Assembly: GCA_037903475.1 (NCBI GenBank) | Contig: JBAJFG010000370.1 | Location: 124,001-188,000 of the forward strand | Direction: 5' to 3' | Source of the DNA: Ancylostoma caninum | Lineage: Eukaryota > Nematoda > Chromadorea > Rhabditida > Ancylostomatidae | DNA length: 64,000 nt | Shown: positions 54,841 through 64,000 of the stretch, in pieces | Layout: every line of letters begins with the position of its first letter | How positions within the stretch are numbered: position 1 is the first letter of the stretch | Notes under the pieces: generated by a model | Seen by the model: only the letters and a program-made list of their open reading frames with translations | What the model was told of the DNA's origin: nothing | Database searches by the model: none | Made by a program: the position numbers and the translations under genes

Positions 54841-57269
54841 AATTCACCCACAGGAAGTTAGCCATCTACATGGTAACAATATCTACGTAATTGATATGTA
54901 AGTATAACACAATGCACCAAAGCGAAGAAAAACGGTTAATAGGCGCGTAGGCCGTAAATGCAGACCTCACAAAATTATGGCATAACGCCAGCCAAGCGAT
55001 CACAGAAGCAACTACTGAAACAGGACGGATAGTCGTACTACGACAGTTGTGTCCCCCTCGGCCGCCTCGACGTCCCTCCCCCTCGTCGACGCGAAGCCCC
55101 GCCCCCATCGGAGTCCATGCGTACCCTGCTGAATGAGGGAAAACGAAGCGCGCAAATTATTTACATCCATCAGTTGGCCAGGCTCCATATCGTGGATGAC
55201 GGCATTACCCTTAAGGTCATCAGTACTTGATGGACGTCAAGACGCGACAGCAGTCTTGGCATAGCATGTAAAGTGGATAATGGGTCAGATCGAGGATGAC
55301 AGTAGAACGGGAATCCGGGATTGATGACTAGCGCTTGCAGAGAAGACTTGGAGGAAAAATGAGTAACTGACGTGAATCTGAATGACAAGTCCGTCGTTTC
55401 GGAAGAGACAATTTTCGCAACAACCGCGACGAAAAACAGCAGAAAACCCGAGGATTACACGATTCTCTCGGGGTTTGATATTGTTCGTCATTCAAAAGCA
55501 GTAAGCATAAAAACAATTAGAGCACATGTTCCGCTAAGGCGCAGTCTGGTGGGATTAATTACAATTATTTTTGATGGGAGGTGCCGCTAGGCTGGTTGGG
55601 GGCAAAACAGAAAGGAGCTACATGAAAATTTCAGCTCTTTGAAATTTCCTGTCGTCTTCAGGGATCCTCATTGAAGTTCTGGAATTAGTGGGCAGAGAAT
55701 GTCCGAAACAAGGAAGATTCCACGGCTTTCTATTGGAAAGGAAAAAGGAAAAGAAAGGCGAGGAAAATTTATGAAAGCTAAACAGAAATTATGAAAATGT
55801 AAACATTTGCCAAGATGACTCCCAGCAAGACCTTCCACATAATTACTTCACTTTACTGGAAATACTCTTGAACTGGTCCAATTAGTTGTTTTTTTTTAGT
55901 GTGACAAGAGCTACTTATACAAAATGGACGTCAGACGCACGCATCCATTTGCAGAGGATTTTCTATGAAAATCGCCCAACACGACGGGTTGACAACACTG
56001 CGCTGCCGCCGTGTAACCACAAACGCATGCGTCCGACTTGCGTCTTGGTTGCGTCAATGATGAGACTGCGCCTATCCCACACCACACAGACGCACGCATC
56101 TTGTGTAAATTGAAAAACACCCACTGAACTGACAAGTCTCTTGGATTATTCGGGGAGTGGAGCGTTGCACCAGGGAAGGGTGCTGTCGCAGGAGCCTTGC
56201 GATTCAACCCGACCAATCACAACGCAGCTCCGCCCACAAGGCGCGTCGATTTTTTCAATCACAGTATTTTATGTGCGATTATTTAGATCAGATCCCTCTA
56301 CTGCAATACCTTTCCAAGTCTAATTTTGAACATGGCAAAATTCTATCTGTCTGAGCATCTGAGCTTTCGAATACTCGAATATTCAAATTAGTCGGTGCGA
56401 GTCGGTTCTCGGTAATTCGACAAACTGTTCCTTAAAGTTATAAGTTACATTCGAGATTTTTCCAGAAGCAGAAATCCAGGATAATCGAAGTTGTAGTGTA
56501 GGACGTGCTTTCTAGTATTTGGCCAAATCTAAGCGTATTAGTAAAATAATGACCGAAAAAGTAGCTAGCGAAGATGAAACAAGAAGAAATATGTATTATT
56601 ACTAGAGCCAGCGATTGTGTTGTGCAGCTACAAATCCAGAGGCTTTTCCTTATTTGGAAAGGATATTCTGGAAACCTGAGAAGCTTTCATATTCCTAGGA
56701 GCACTAGAGTTGATTAGTGTTGACGACTATAGCTGTTCTTGAGCAGAGACGAGGAACAAGATACAGTGCTGTTTCCTAGGAAAGTACATCTGAGGAAGGC
56801 TTACAATCTTCCCTTTTCGCTACATCTGGAGCGTTTTTGAGGAGTATGGTGATGCGTGGGACGACTCCTTGGTTTTTTCATGCATTTTGCATGGTTTCTG
56901 AATGGAAATGAAGCGTTTTGTCCTTTTTTTCAATGTTAATATCTAGTGTTACGCAAGGATTACCCGTGTACAAATAAACTTATTTTTTAGGTAGACGTCC
57001 TCTTTAGAAAAACTTATCTGAACACATCTGTCGTATCTTCGAAGTGGAAAACAGAATATGTATAGCCATAATAGTAATGGGGTCTCTCTCCGGATTCTTC
57101 TGCCCCTAACATAGCCCTGGTCAAGGAAGTAGATGCAACGACCCGTCACGTCATTTAGCACGCATCAAATAGTTGTTGCCATTGTCTGTAGGCAATATAT
57201 GTTGTTTTTGAAGCTGCCGCGAACCAACTTTCACATGCATTTTGAACTACAGATCCAGAAAGATCCGGA
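54841..57269. other. no gene assembled
   Basis: GC-rich patch at 55028-55115 is open on both strands. 55911-56216 has open frames both ways. None has paired splice sites in phase. Confidence 0.35.
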
Positions 57270-57377
57270 ATGTGCACAGAACTCCACATTTGCTATATAG
57301 CCACCACTCGAAGGGCTCATTCCGTTCAGGAGTCACGGGAGGACAAACTGATTCGCTGCGCAATTGAATTTGAATGG
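57270..57377 (+). CDS. possible exon, unknown product
   Basis: A frame from ATG 57270 to a strong TGG|gtaaga donor at 57377. The part after cattccgttcag (57330-57377) alone would be a 16-codon exon, ESREDKLIRCAIEFEW. No partner exon was found. Confidence 0.25.
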
Positions 57378-58157
57378 GTAAGACCTGGACTATGCTGGAG
57401 CGGCGTCGAAGTTCGAAGAGCAGAGTCGTTTAGGCGTGCGAAAGCACGACGGTGTTGGATTTCTGGATTCTTCGAAAATCCGCACAACTCCATCAAAATC
57501 CACCTTAATCAGCAGACATCGCTTGAATAGCTTTTGGCGGGGAATAATCTATGGATATCCAGTGTTTTTCCCACAATGAATCCCTTTTCCTGGTGTTTTC
57601 ATAAGTTTTCCTGTCCTCAGGATAACTATTGCAATAAGAACAAGGGGCTTCAAGCACTCTTTCACCTATGAAAAACAATACCAGGAAGAAACTCTCGCTG
57701 AAAAAGAGCAGTGCAGAATTAGAAATGTGGTTGGAGGACAGGAACGGAAGGAAGGAAGGTCAGCCAGCTGAAGTCGCGTGCGATGGAGCGTCTAATTTCA
57801 CATTTGTAAAAGTGCATTTAGCCCAAAAGACTACTGATGAGGGGATAATTATTGCATAATATGTATTGCCTGTGAGGGTCATATTTCCTATGCATCGTCC
57901 TTGCACTATAAATGCATCGTGGCGTTCTGGGAGGGGAACGACATGAGGTCAGGGGCTTTTTCAGGACCATCGGAGAAGGGGAATTAGCTTCTTAGGACCT
58001 TAGCTCCAGAAGTCCAATCACATAAACGCAACTAAGAACTAGGGAGAAAAAAGTTCCCTCAGATCGCAGACTTGTAATAGGATTCAGCAAATTGTATGAA
58101 ATTACAATATCTACGATTTCATACTTATTTATTTTAATTAATTTAAAGTACGGAATT
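57378..58157. other. no gene recognised
   Basis: A lysine-rich plus-strand frame at 57668-57859 is unsupported. The target site of the Penelope-like insertion begins at 58158. Confidence 0.35.
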
Positions 58158-58169
58158 CTTGCGTGAGTA
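58158..58169 (+). repeat. 12-bp target-site duplication, left
   Basis: cttgcgtgagta, repeated exactly at 59571-59582 on the other side of the palindrome. Confidence 0.7.
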
Positions 58170-58224
58170 CTATGCTTTGTATGCTGCTGCTACCTCCAGG
58201 TTGTTTGGTGGAACTCGTTTATTA

Positions 58225-58267
58225 GGGCCTGACGTTTCGACTTAAACGTCTTCTTCGGAGGCCTGAA
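58225..58267 (-). ncRNA. hammerhead-ribozyme-like motif, left copy
   Basis: Same sequence as 59431-59473 on the opposite strand. See that entry for the fold. Confidence 0.5.
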
Positions 58268-58503
58268 AGTGGTGTAAAGCTCAATTATGCGTTCTTCGAG
58301 ACCAAATGTTGCGTCCACCAATGGCTAATGCAACATCATTCCGGATCAACTAGACAGAACCGCCCATAGACAGCAAGCAACTAACCACCGTTTTTGAGTC
58401 CACCGTTTTCGCGGATGTCCGCACCGATCAGAAACGCACACCACGGACAAGTGAGTGCGACCCTGCACCCTAGATGGAACGCGGGTTTGGGTATCGTAGT
58501 AAT

Positions 58504-58809
58504 CTACAGCTCGCACAGTGATACGAAGGGAAGGAAGTCATTGGTAACGGACACGCATTCATTCCGGTTATTCATGCTCGGATTCCTGGCGGAAATCCAG
58601 AACCCTTCTAATGCTTTTCGCGCAGTGATGTCTGTCTCATGGATGAGAATCGTGCACATTACGTCAAAGTCATTGCCGTTGTGTCCTTCGTGTCTATGCT
58701 TTCCAAGTGCTGATACAAGGCTCCCTCTTCGTTTACTTGCCAGATGTTCCTTGATACGAATGCTAAGCACACGGCCAGTTTCCCCAATATATAGAGCTCC
58801 GCAATTCAA
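58504..58809 (-). CDS. GIY-YIG endonuclease domain of Penelope-like element, left copy (truncated)
   Basis: 101 codons ending in TAG, identical in translation to the plus-strand copy at 58889-59194. It shows GALYIGETGR with the downstream R and EH of the GIY-YIG core, and a later ALEGFW carrying the candidate metal-binding glutamate. The reverse transcriptase that precedes this domain in full Penelope elements is missing; upstream is the AT-rich centre. It has no independent start codon of the usual kind. Confidence 0.88.
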   Translation of the reverse strand: MNCGALYIGETGRVLSIRIKEHLASKRRGSLVSALGKHRHEGHNGNDFDVMCTILIHETDITARKALEGFWISARNPSMNNRNECVSVTNDFLPFVSLCEL

Positions 58810-58888
58810 ACAAGTTATAATATAACTATAACTAACTATAAGTTATAATATAACTATAACTAACTATAACTATACTTATATAACTTGT

Positions 58889-59194
58889 TTGAATTGCGGA
58901 GCTCTATATATTGGGGAAACTGGCCGTGTGCTTAGCATTCGTATCAAGGAACATCTGGCAAGTAAACGAAGAGGGAGCCTTGTATCAGCACTTGGAAAGC
59001 ATAGACACGAAGGACACAACGGCAATGACTTTGACGTAATGTGCACGATTCTCATCCATGAGACAGACATCACTGCGCGAAAAGCATTAGAAGGGTTCTG
59101 GATTTCCGCCAGGAATCCGAGCATGAATAACCGGAATGAATGCGTGTCCGTTACCAATGACTTCCTTCCCTTCGTATCACTGTGCGAGCTGTAG
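58889..59194 (+). CDS. GIY-YIG endonuclease domain of Penelope-like element, right copy (truncated)
   Basis: Exact partner of the minus-strand copy at 58809-58504. The frame stays open upstream through the AT-rich centre but has no reverse transcriptase. The GIY-YIG nuclease nicks target DNA in element retrotransposition. Its separation from the polymerase means these copies can only be mobilised in trans. Confidence 0.88.
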   Translation: MNCGALYIGETGRVLSIRIKEHLASKRRGSLVSALGKHRHEGHNGNDFDVMCTILIHETDITARKALEGFWISARNPSMNNRNECVSVTNDFLPFVSLCEL

Positions 59195-59430
59195 ATTACT
59201 ACGATACCCAAACCCGCGTTCCATCTAGGGTGCAGGGTCGCACTCACTTGTCCGTGGTGTGCGTTTCTGATCGGTGCGGACATCCGCGAAAACGGTGGAC
59301 TCAAAAACGGTGGTTAGTTGCTTGCTGTCTATGGGCGGTTCTGTCTAGTTGATCCGGAATGATGTTGCATTAGCCATTGGTGGACGCAACATTTGGTCTC
59401 GAAGAACGCATAATTGAGCTTTACACCACT

Positions 59431-59473
59431 TTCAGGCCTCCGAAGAAGACGTTTAAGTCGAAACGTCAGGCCC
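59431..59473 (+). ncRNA. hammerhead-ribozyme-like motif, right copy
   Basis: The core strands CCGAAGA and GAA flank a stem II GAC-gtttaa-GTC. GAA is followed by A-C/G-U-C, the minimal stem III and cleavage triplet. Stem I pairs AGGCC on the 5' side with AGGCC after the predicted cleavage at 59467/59468. Minimal hammerheads of this design are known in Penelope-like elements. Here the core reads CCGAAGA instead of CUGANGA (U4 to C), so activity may be reduced or lost. Confidence 0.55.
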
Positions 59474-59570
59474 TAATAAACGAGTTCCACCAAACAACCT
59501 GGAGGTAGCAGCAGCATACAAAGCATAGTATCAAAATGCCCAGGTTTAAAAAGGAGGGAACATGGAAACT

Positions 59571-59582
59571 CTTGCGTGAGTA
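59571..59582 (+). repeat. 12-bp target-site duplication, right
   Basis: cttgcgtgagta, exact match to 58158-58169. Confidence 0.7.
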
Positions 59583-61398
59583 TTACTGCCATCTTTGCGT
59601 CAGAATATAAAAGAACGTTACATCAAAAATTAATTTCCCTGGAATTCCGTGACTTGTCCCATATGTATTTGAGCAAACGCACCATTTGAAACCCTCATAA
59701 TTACTTGAGCTTGGATTTGAAAATTTAAAAAAGTAAAAAAAAACAATCATAAAAAGCAAAGATTCCTACCGTCCGCTTCGTTTCTGGGAGGGAAAAAGCC
59801 TAAAAGGCGAAGAGAAAGAGTAAAGACTGAGACTCTGCCCAAAATTCAAAACATGGAGGAAACACTGGCCAATAAATGTTTTGACGAACCATTTCTAACT
59901 TCAAGAAAATTTTTTGAGACCCACAAAATTCTCTTAGTAGAAAAAAATAGAGGAAAATCGCAAAGTTTCACCTTTGAACCGCGTTGCAAACGCTTCGCGC
60001 TCAGGTGGCAGATATCCATGTGCTTAAATGACAAATATCCTTAGGGAATCAGACTCACCAAAGTTTCCCTCATCCGGAGAAAACAAGAGGAAAAATTAGC
60101 TTCTGCTTACATTTTTCGTTCATCTATAATAAAGGTTTTAACTGAAGAATGGCATCTGACTATACGTTGCTATACGCGCTGCGCTTCCATGGAAGATGTT
60201 CACTAGACAGCAGAGTCGTTATATCTTTTCACACAACGGGTCGAGAGGAGGGGGTGGGGGGGGGGGTGGTGAAATCGGATTGCTCAACAAACTACGCTGT
60301 TGGGAAATATGATTATTACAGCATATTAGTATCCTTTTTTGCTGACCGCGTTGCAACGTGCGCCACTACCAGGTGACAGATGTCCACCAATGCGCTATCA
60401 CCCTTAGGTTTCTTCTTCTAAGACAAGGGTGTGAAACTACCTTCCGCTTGGGAATTTAACCTGTGTAAAGAGTTTTCACTACACTACTGTCTCCTGAAAA
60501 TTCATCAATTGACCGCGTCACAGCACGCGCCGCACTTGAGTGACAGATGTCTACCTCAAAAAGAACTTTTAGAGAGTTAGAGAGAGAGAAAGCGGAGGGA
60601 AAGCCACAGAGTAGAAATGTCCAAGAAAAAGGAGATGTACGCCAAAGAACGCTCAGCAACATGTTGATGAGACAGCCTTAAATGGACAACTGTCACAAAG
60701 TCACGTCATTCCGCAGCTGTGTTAACGCGACAACTTCGACTTCATTAGTGCATAAGCGACTGCTGCCAGGTTTTTCCCAGAATTTTTTCAGGCTATAGTG
60801 CCTTAATTACTGTCCAGGGAACAATCATCACCTAAAAACTGTCCGCTTGACTTAGAATCTACAGTAATGACTGCTAATGAAGCCCTAGGACATCTAACAA
60901 ACGCCTTTGTTGAAGTTCTTGGCGCACTTTCATGAAGTACACTCTGAAAATAGGTGAAATGAAGGGTATGAATGAGAGGATGCGTCCAGTACACGGCCGA
61001 GAAGTCCAATGGGCATTAACCTTGGATTACCCGCCGCTTCGGAAGGGTTTTTTTAGGCACTGCGTTGGTCAGGGATTACTCGGATTGCTCTCTCGGAGTG
61101 TGACAGATAGCGTGAGAGTGTGAAAATAGCTGCACGGCGTCAGCGCTCCCAGGAGAATGTCAGCAAATGTTTCCAAAGACAGCCGGGCAGAAATTAAATA
61201 GATTAAGCCAAAGAACCAGTTGGGAGAAAACAACTGTTTTACAGCTTTACTACATTAATACGTCAAAATCCAATCAGCGACCGTCACAAATCCTATCAGC
61301 TGATCAGATTTCGAACGTTGTTTCCTGTTTATGGAAGACGGGAAATAGACAAAGTTGTGATTTTCGTGGAAGCGTGTCAACATGTTTGGCGTTTCCTG
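59583..61398. other. no gene assembled
   Basis: The best candidate is a minus-strand exon after ctattttcag at 60951, giving VYFMKVRQELQQRRLLDVLG and a stop, or in another frame an open 37-codon segment ending at a gtgatg donor. The frames conflict, so no call was made. A poly-G run lies near 60245. Confidence 0.3.
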
Positions 61399-61590
61399 TC
61401 AGAGGCCATAAGGGTGCCAGGCTTTGGACGAGCAAACGAGCTGGGACAAGGACTCCACGATGCGGATGAACTTTTCTGAAGCGACACCGGGAACGCCAAA
61501 CAAAGCTCTGCTGCCAAAACAATGGTGAGAATACCCGGGAAACACTACCATGAGTGGACTTTGTGCTGAAAACGGAAGTTGAAGAGGCAA
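61399..61590 (-). CDS. weak coding candidate, unknown product
   Basis: A 63-codon frame whose second half (GVPGVASEKFIRIVES then LSQLVCSSKAWHPYGL) has strong coding-type third positions and ends in TGA. A ttttggcag acceptor-like site precedes it. Two other frames are also open over part of it. Confidence 0.25.
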   Translation of the reverse strand: MPLQLPFSAQSPLMVVFPGYSHHCFGSRALFGVPGVASEKFIRIVESLSQLVCSSKAWHPYGL

Positions 61591-63475
61591 GAGTTAAGTG
61601 GAAGACCTTTGCCGCTTCCTGAAGGTTGCACTAAAAGATGCATTGTTAATTTCCTGGGAGATAGATGTGAAACCTGTTAAAGATTAAGCAGTAATTGGGA
61701 TTAACTTCTTCCACAGAAGCAAGACATGGACAGAAATAAAGAAAAATGTCTACGAACTGATCTTTTTGGGATTTGAGCAGCTATTTCTTGAAAAATTGTT
61801 GTAGATGTTCCTCATAGAAATATCACACTTCCGTAAGAAACCGTCCATGTTAAAGGAAGCATTTACGTACCATATATAGTCTGTTAGCCCAGAGAGAGCG
61901 GCTAGGAGTGCCTTGGTCTGCAATTACGAACTCACCACGGCGTCGGTAAACTCACACAATTTTTACAGTTCATTCCTGTAAGTTTTGATATGAATGTGCG
62001 ATATGCGATTCCTTCCATTCTGATGTTTCCTACCACCACTGAGTAAAATCCCTTTTGAGACGCAAATCCAGGTTGTGAGTGCTGCTGCGGAACACACGCA
62101 CAACTCGACGCGCAAATATGAGCTCTCTATCGGGTTAGACATGAGCATATAGCGTGGAAGTACTTGTCGCTTTACGTCAAAATTTCACGCCAAAATTTCC
62201 AAATAAAATATTTTTATGATTGTTAGGTCCGCGCCACTGACCAATCCATATCTGGGATCTAGGATTTTCCGCCTTTTTTCGGACCTCCATGAGAACCCCT
62301 TTCTTCAAAAGTGTGATTGCTTTTCCTTCTATTAAACGTATTCCGAGCTGCGGTTCAAGTTTACAATTCGTTCCACCCTGAATCCCAGAATTCTTGGGAT
62401 GAATATTCATTGAGACCTAGTACTGTACAACATTAGAATTCAGAAGCATATACCGATTCTATTTGGATTGTGCCATCAGGATTATTAATAAAAGTTGGAG
62501 TTCTAAGGATTTGTTTTCTTGAGTTGTTGAGACTCTTTTCGATGCCTTTATTCTTTTTTTAGCTTTCGGCTTTTAAAGCCTTTGTCAGACCTTAATACTC
62601 AGAACAAATACAACAACATCAGGTACAACAATCTAGTTAGCAACAATACCGTTCGGCAAGACGTTGAAGATGACTCTACCAACACGGTACGCAAACCTAT
62701 ACAAAAGATTCTCACTAAGGAGGATAGAGAAGAGCACCGCTGCATAGAAGGACCTCACCACTTTCGCTCGCAGCAGTAGAGTGGGAGGTATCAGAACCAG
62801 AGATCCTTAAATGATTGAGGGATGATAATCAAGAGATTAAGGTTCTAAGGATTACAAAAGGGCAACTGCCATAATGCTTATTCCAGCTATTCCGTCCCGA
62901 CTATGTAAGCTGGCGCTAAGCTACAAAGGTTATGTTACTTTGGATTAAAAAGATCTTCCTTAACCACTTTAAGTGATTGGTAACATTTGGAAAGAATTAA
63001 GCCTTACCCCCAATGCATTTTCTGGCAAAAGAAACCAAAATTCCTATAATTATACATGGGTGCATATGTGAATTCTGAATTGAAAAAAAAAAGAATTTCT
63101 TCAGCAGGTTATTTCTCCAGCAGAGATACTTGAGTGAAATAATATTGGAATAGAATGTACGTACTAAAGTGGTGCAGTGATGGATTCAGGCTGTTAAAAG
63201 TAAATATATTTCTGTGTTATATAACCAGAATATACGACGGACTTCAGCGGAATAAGATTTGAAAAGTCAATACAATCCACGTGTCACTCTCGTCGCAGTA
63301 TTTAGGCTCATTTTTGTTCGGAAAATGTCAAGACAAATGTCTCTTATTTCGTAAATTAGAAAAAGCCATGAAGAATGCCCATAGGAGAAAGAGAATCTGA
63401 GTTTGGTAGGAGTACCTGAGAGAAGGGTTAGTAGGATGAGGAGGCACAGCTTCGGAGGAGTGCACTGAAACACCG
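61591..63475. other. no gene recognised
   Basis: Short frames only. The plus-strand frame 62582-62779 (asparagine-rich start) follows a tctttttttag site but has no partner. Confidence 0.35.
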
Positions 63476-63811
63476 TTAGGTCCTCAAAAGACCTCCCCCT
63501 CCTAGACATATCTTGGTTATCAGAGATCTTGCGTGAAAGATCCACGAGGCAACCAAAATAGGAGAGAAATATGTAGGATTATATGCTGAATACTTCCAGG
63601 TCCCAGCGAGGCAACCGAAAATCAGCGGCTCTCCAGGGAAGTGTACACGAAAATTGAGGTGGAACATGTGCTCTGCGGAATGGAGTCGATGTTTGAGACT
63701 GAGTTCCTTGTTGTCGCTTGGTTTGTTGAGCCCCAACGACTCCCAATCTGTCTTGTAATAGATGCTGTTTTCTGACAGAGTTATAATACGCAACATGACA
63801 TTCGCAAACAT
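63476..63811 (-). other. possible exon(s) of a gene running off the right edge
   Basis: After an actctgtcag site at 63784 two minus-strand frames stay open with coding-like composition: one contains FHLNFRVHFPGEP, the other VPPQFSCTLPWRAADF. Both reach a GAA|gtattc donor-like site near 63590. A second short segment lies between gtgtttcag and TCTCAG|gtactc at about 63469-63420. Phases do not agree well enough to join them. Confidence 0.25.
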
Positions 63812-64000
63812 GTGCTACATGAAGGAGTCTAGCAAGTAGTTTCTGGTTTGCGAAAGAGTTTTTCCTGGGAAAATTTAAGGGATCACAGAAGTGAGAACCA
63901 AACAAAGAACGAGGTGTTTGTGAATTCGTGGGATACGTAGCTGAAAAAATAGGAGGAGAAGAAAAGTAGGACAGTGTTGAAGGGGAGATAATCGAATCCT
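63812..64000. other. window edge, nothing recognised
   Basis: No feature identified. Confidence 0.4.

Larger units (their letters stand above)
58170..59570. mobile_element. Penelope-like element, near-perfect inverted repeat
   Basis: Two copies of the 3' part of a Penelope-like element face away from an AT-rich centre. The arms 58168-58819 and 58879-59530 (652 bp) appear identical by eye; the 59-bp centre is made of taactata units. Each arm holds the GIY-YIG endonuclease end of the ORF, a 3' region with a hammerhead-like motif, and an AATAAA (plus copy, taataaacg). Reverse transcriptase is absent, so both copies are 5'-truncated. A 40-bp tail (59531-59570) exists only in the right copy. The unit is bounded by a 12-bp direct repeat, so it probably inserted as one event. 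Confidence 0.85.

Noticed and set aside
55911..56216. 101-codon minus-strand ORF opposite a 75-codon plus-strand ORF
   Set aside because: No splice signals or motif on either strand. Likely chance.
58394..58825. 143-codon plus-strand ORF and its 142-codon mirror at 58876-59304
   Set aside because: They are antisense shadows of the GIY-YIG frames in the palindrome.

Overview
The window looks like nuclear DNA of a strongylid nematode, most likely a hookworm of the Ancylostoma/Necator type. This is inferred from very short exons in long introns, T-rich TTTTCAG-type acceptors, a probable GC-AG intron, mariner and Tc1-like DNA transposons, a BEL/Pao (Tas-like) retrotransposon, and a Penelope-like GIY-YIG retroelement. 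There is no operon-style prokaryotic coding. Most long open frames are either inside mobile elements or are chance frames.

Two host genes could be rebuilt exon by exon on the minus strand. (1) At 21865-9228, at least nine exons encode a zona pellucida (ZP) domain, cuticlin-like protein. It has the four ZP-N cysteines, eight ZP-C cysteines and a furin-type RSLRKR site. The first coding exon (signal peptide) was not assigned with certainty, and no C-terminal membrane anchor is visible. (2) At 50980-44305, seven exons join in phase into a complete 239-residue protein with an N-terminal PB1-type fold and a proline-, tyrosine- and glycine-rich tail. A trans-splice-type acceptor lies one base before its ATG.

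Layout: 1-2428 is the 5' part of a minus-strand BEL/Pao element (LTR, Gag, three zinc knuckles, aspartic protease; it runs off the left edge). 2429-9227 is intergenic with dispersed repeats. 9228-21865 is the ZP gene, whose introns hold tRNA-derived SINEs, inverted repeats and a TTAA-flanked foldback element. 21866-44304 is dominated by DNA transposons: three copies of a TTAA-target MITE (one with a mariner inside it), several mariner remnants, a tRNA-like inverted pair around an ORF, and a 1.5-kb Tc1-like foldback. 44305-50980 is the PB1 gene. 50981-58157 has only weak exon candidates and repeats. 58158-59582 is a near-perfect Penelope-like palindrome with two GIY-YIG frames, two hammerhead-ribozyme-like motifs and a 12-bp target duplication. 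59583-64000 has only weak coding signals.

The genes do not obviously act together. The ZP protein should be a secreted cuticle/apical matrix component; the PB1 protein should be an intracellular scaffold. All exon models come from reading splice consensus, phase and family patterns by eye, without transcripts or searches.
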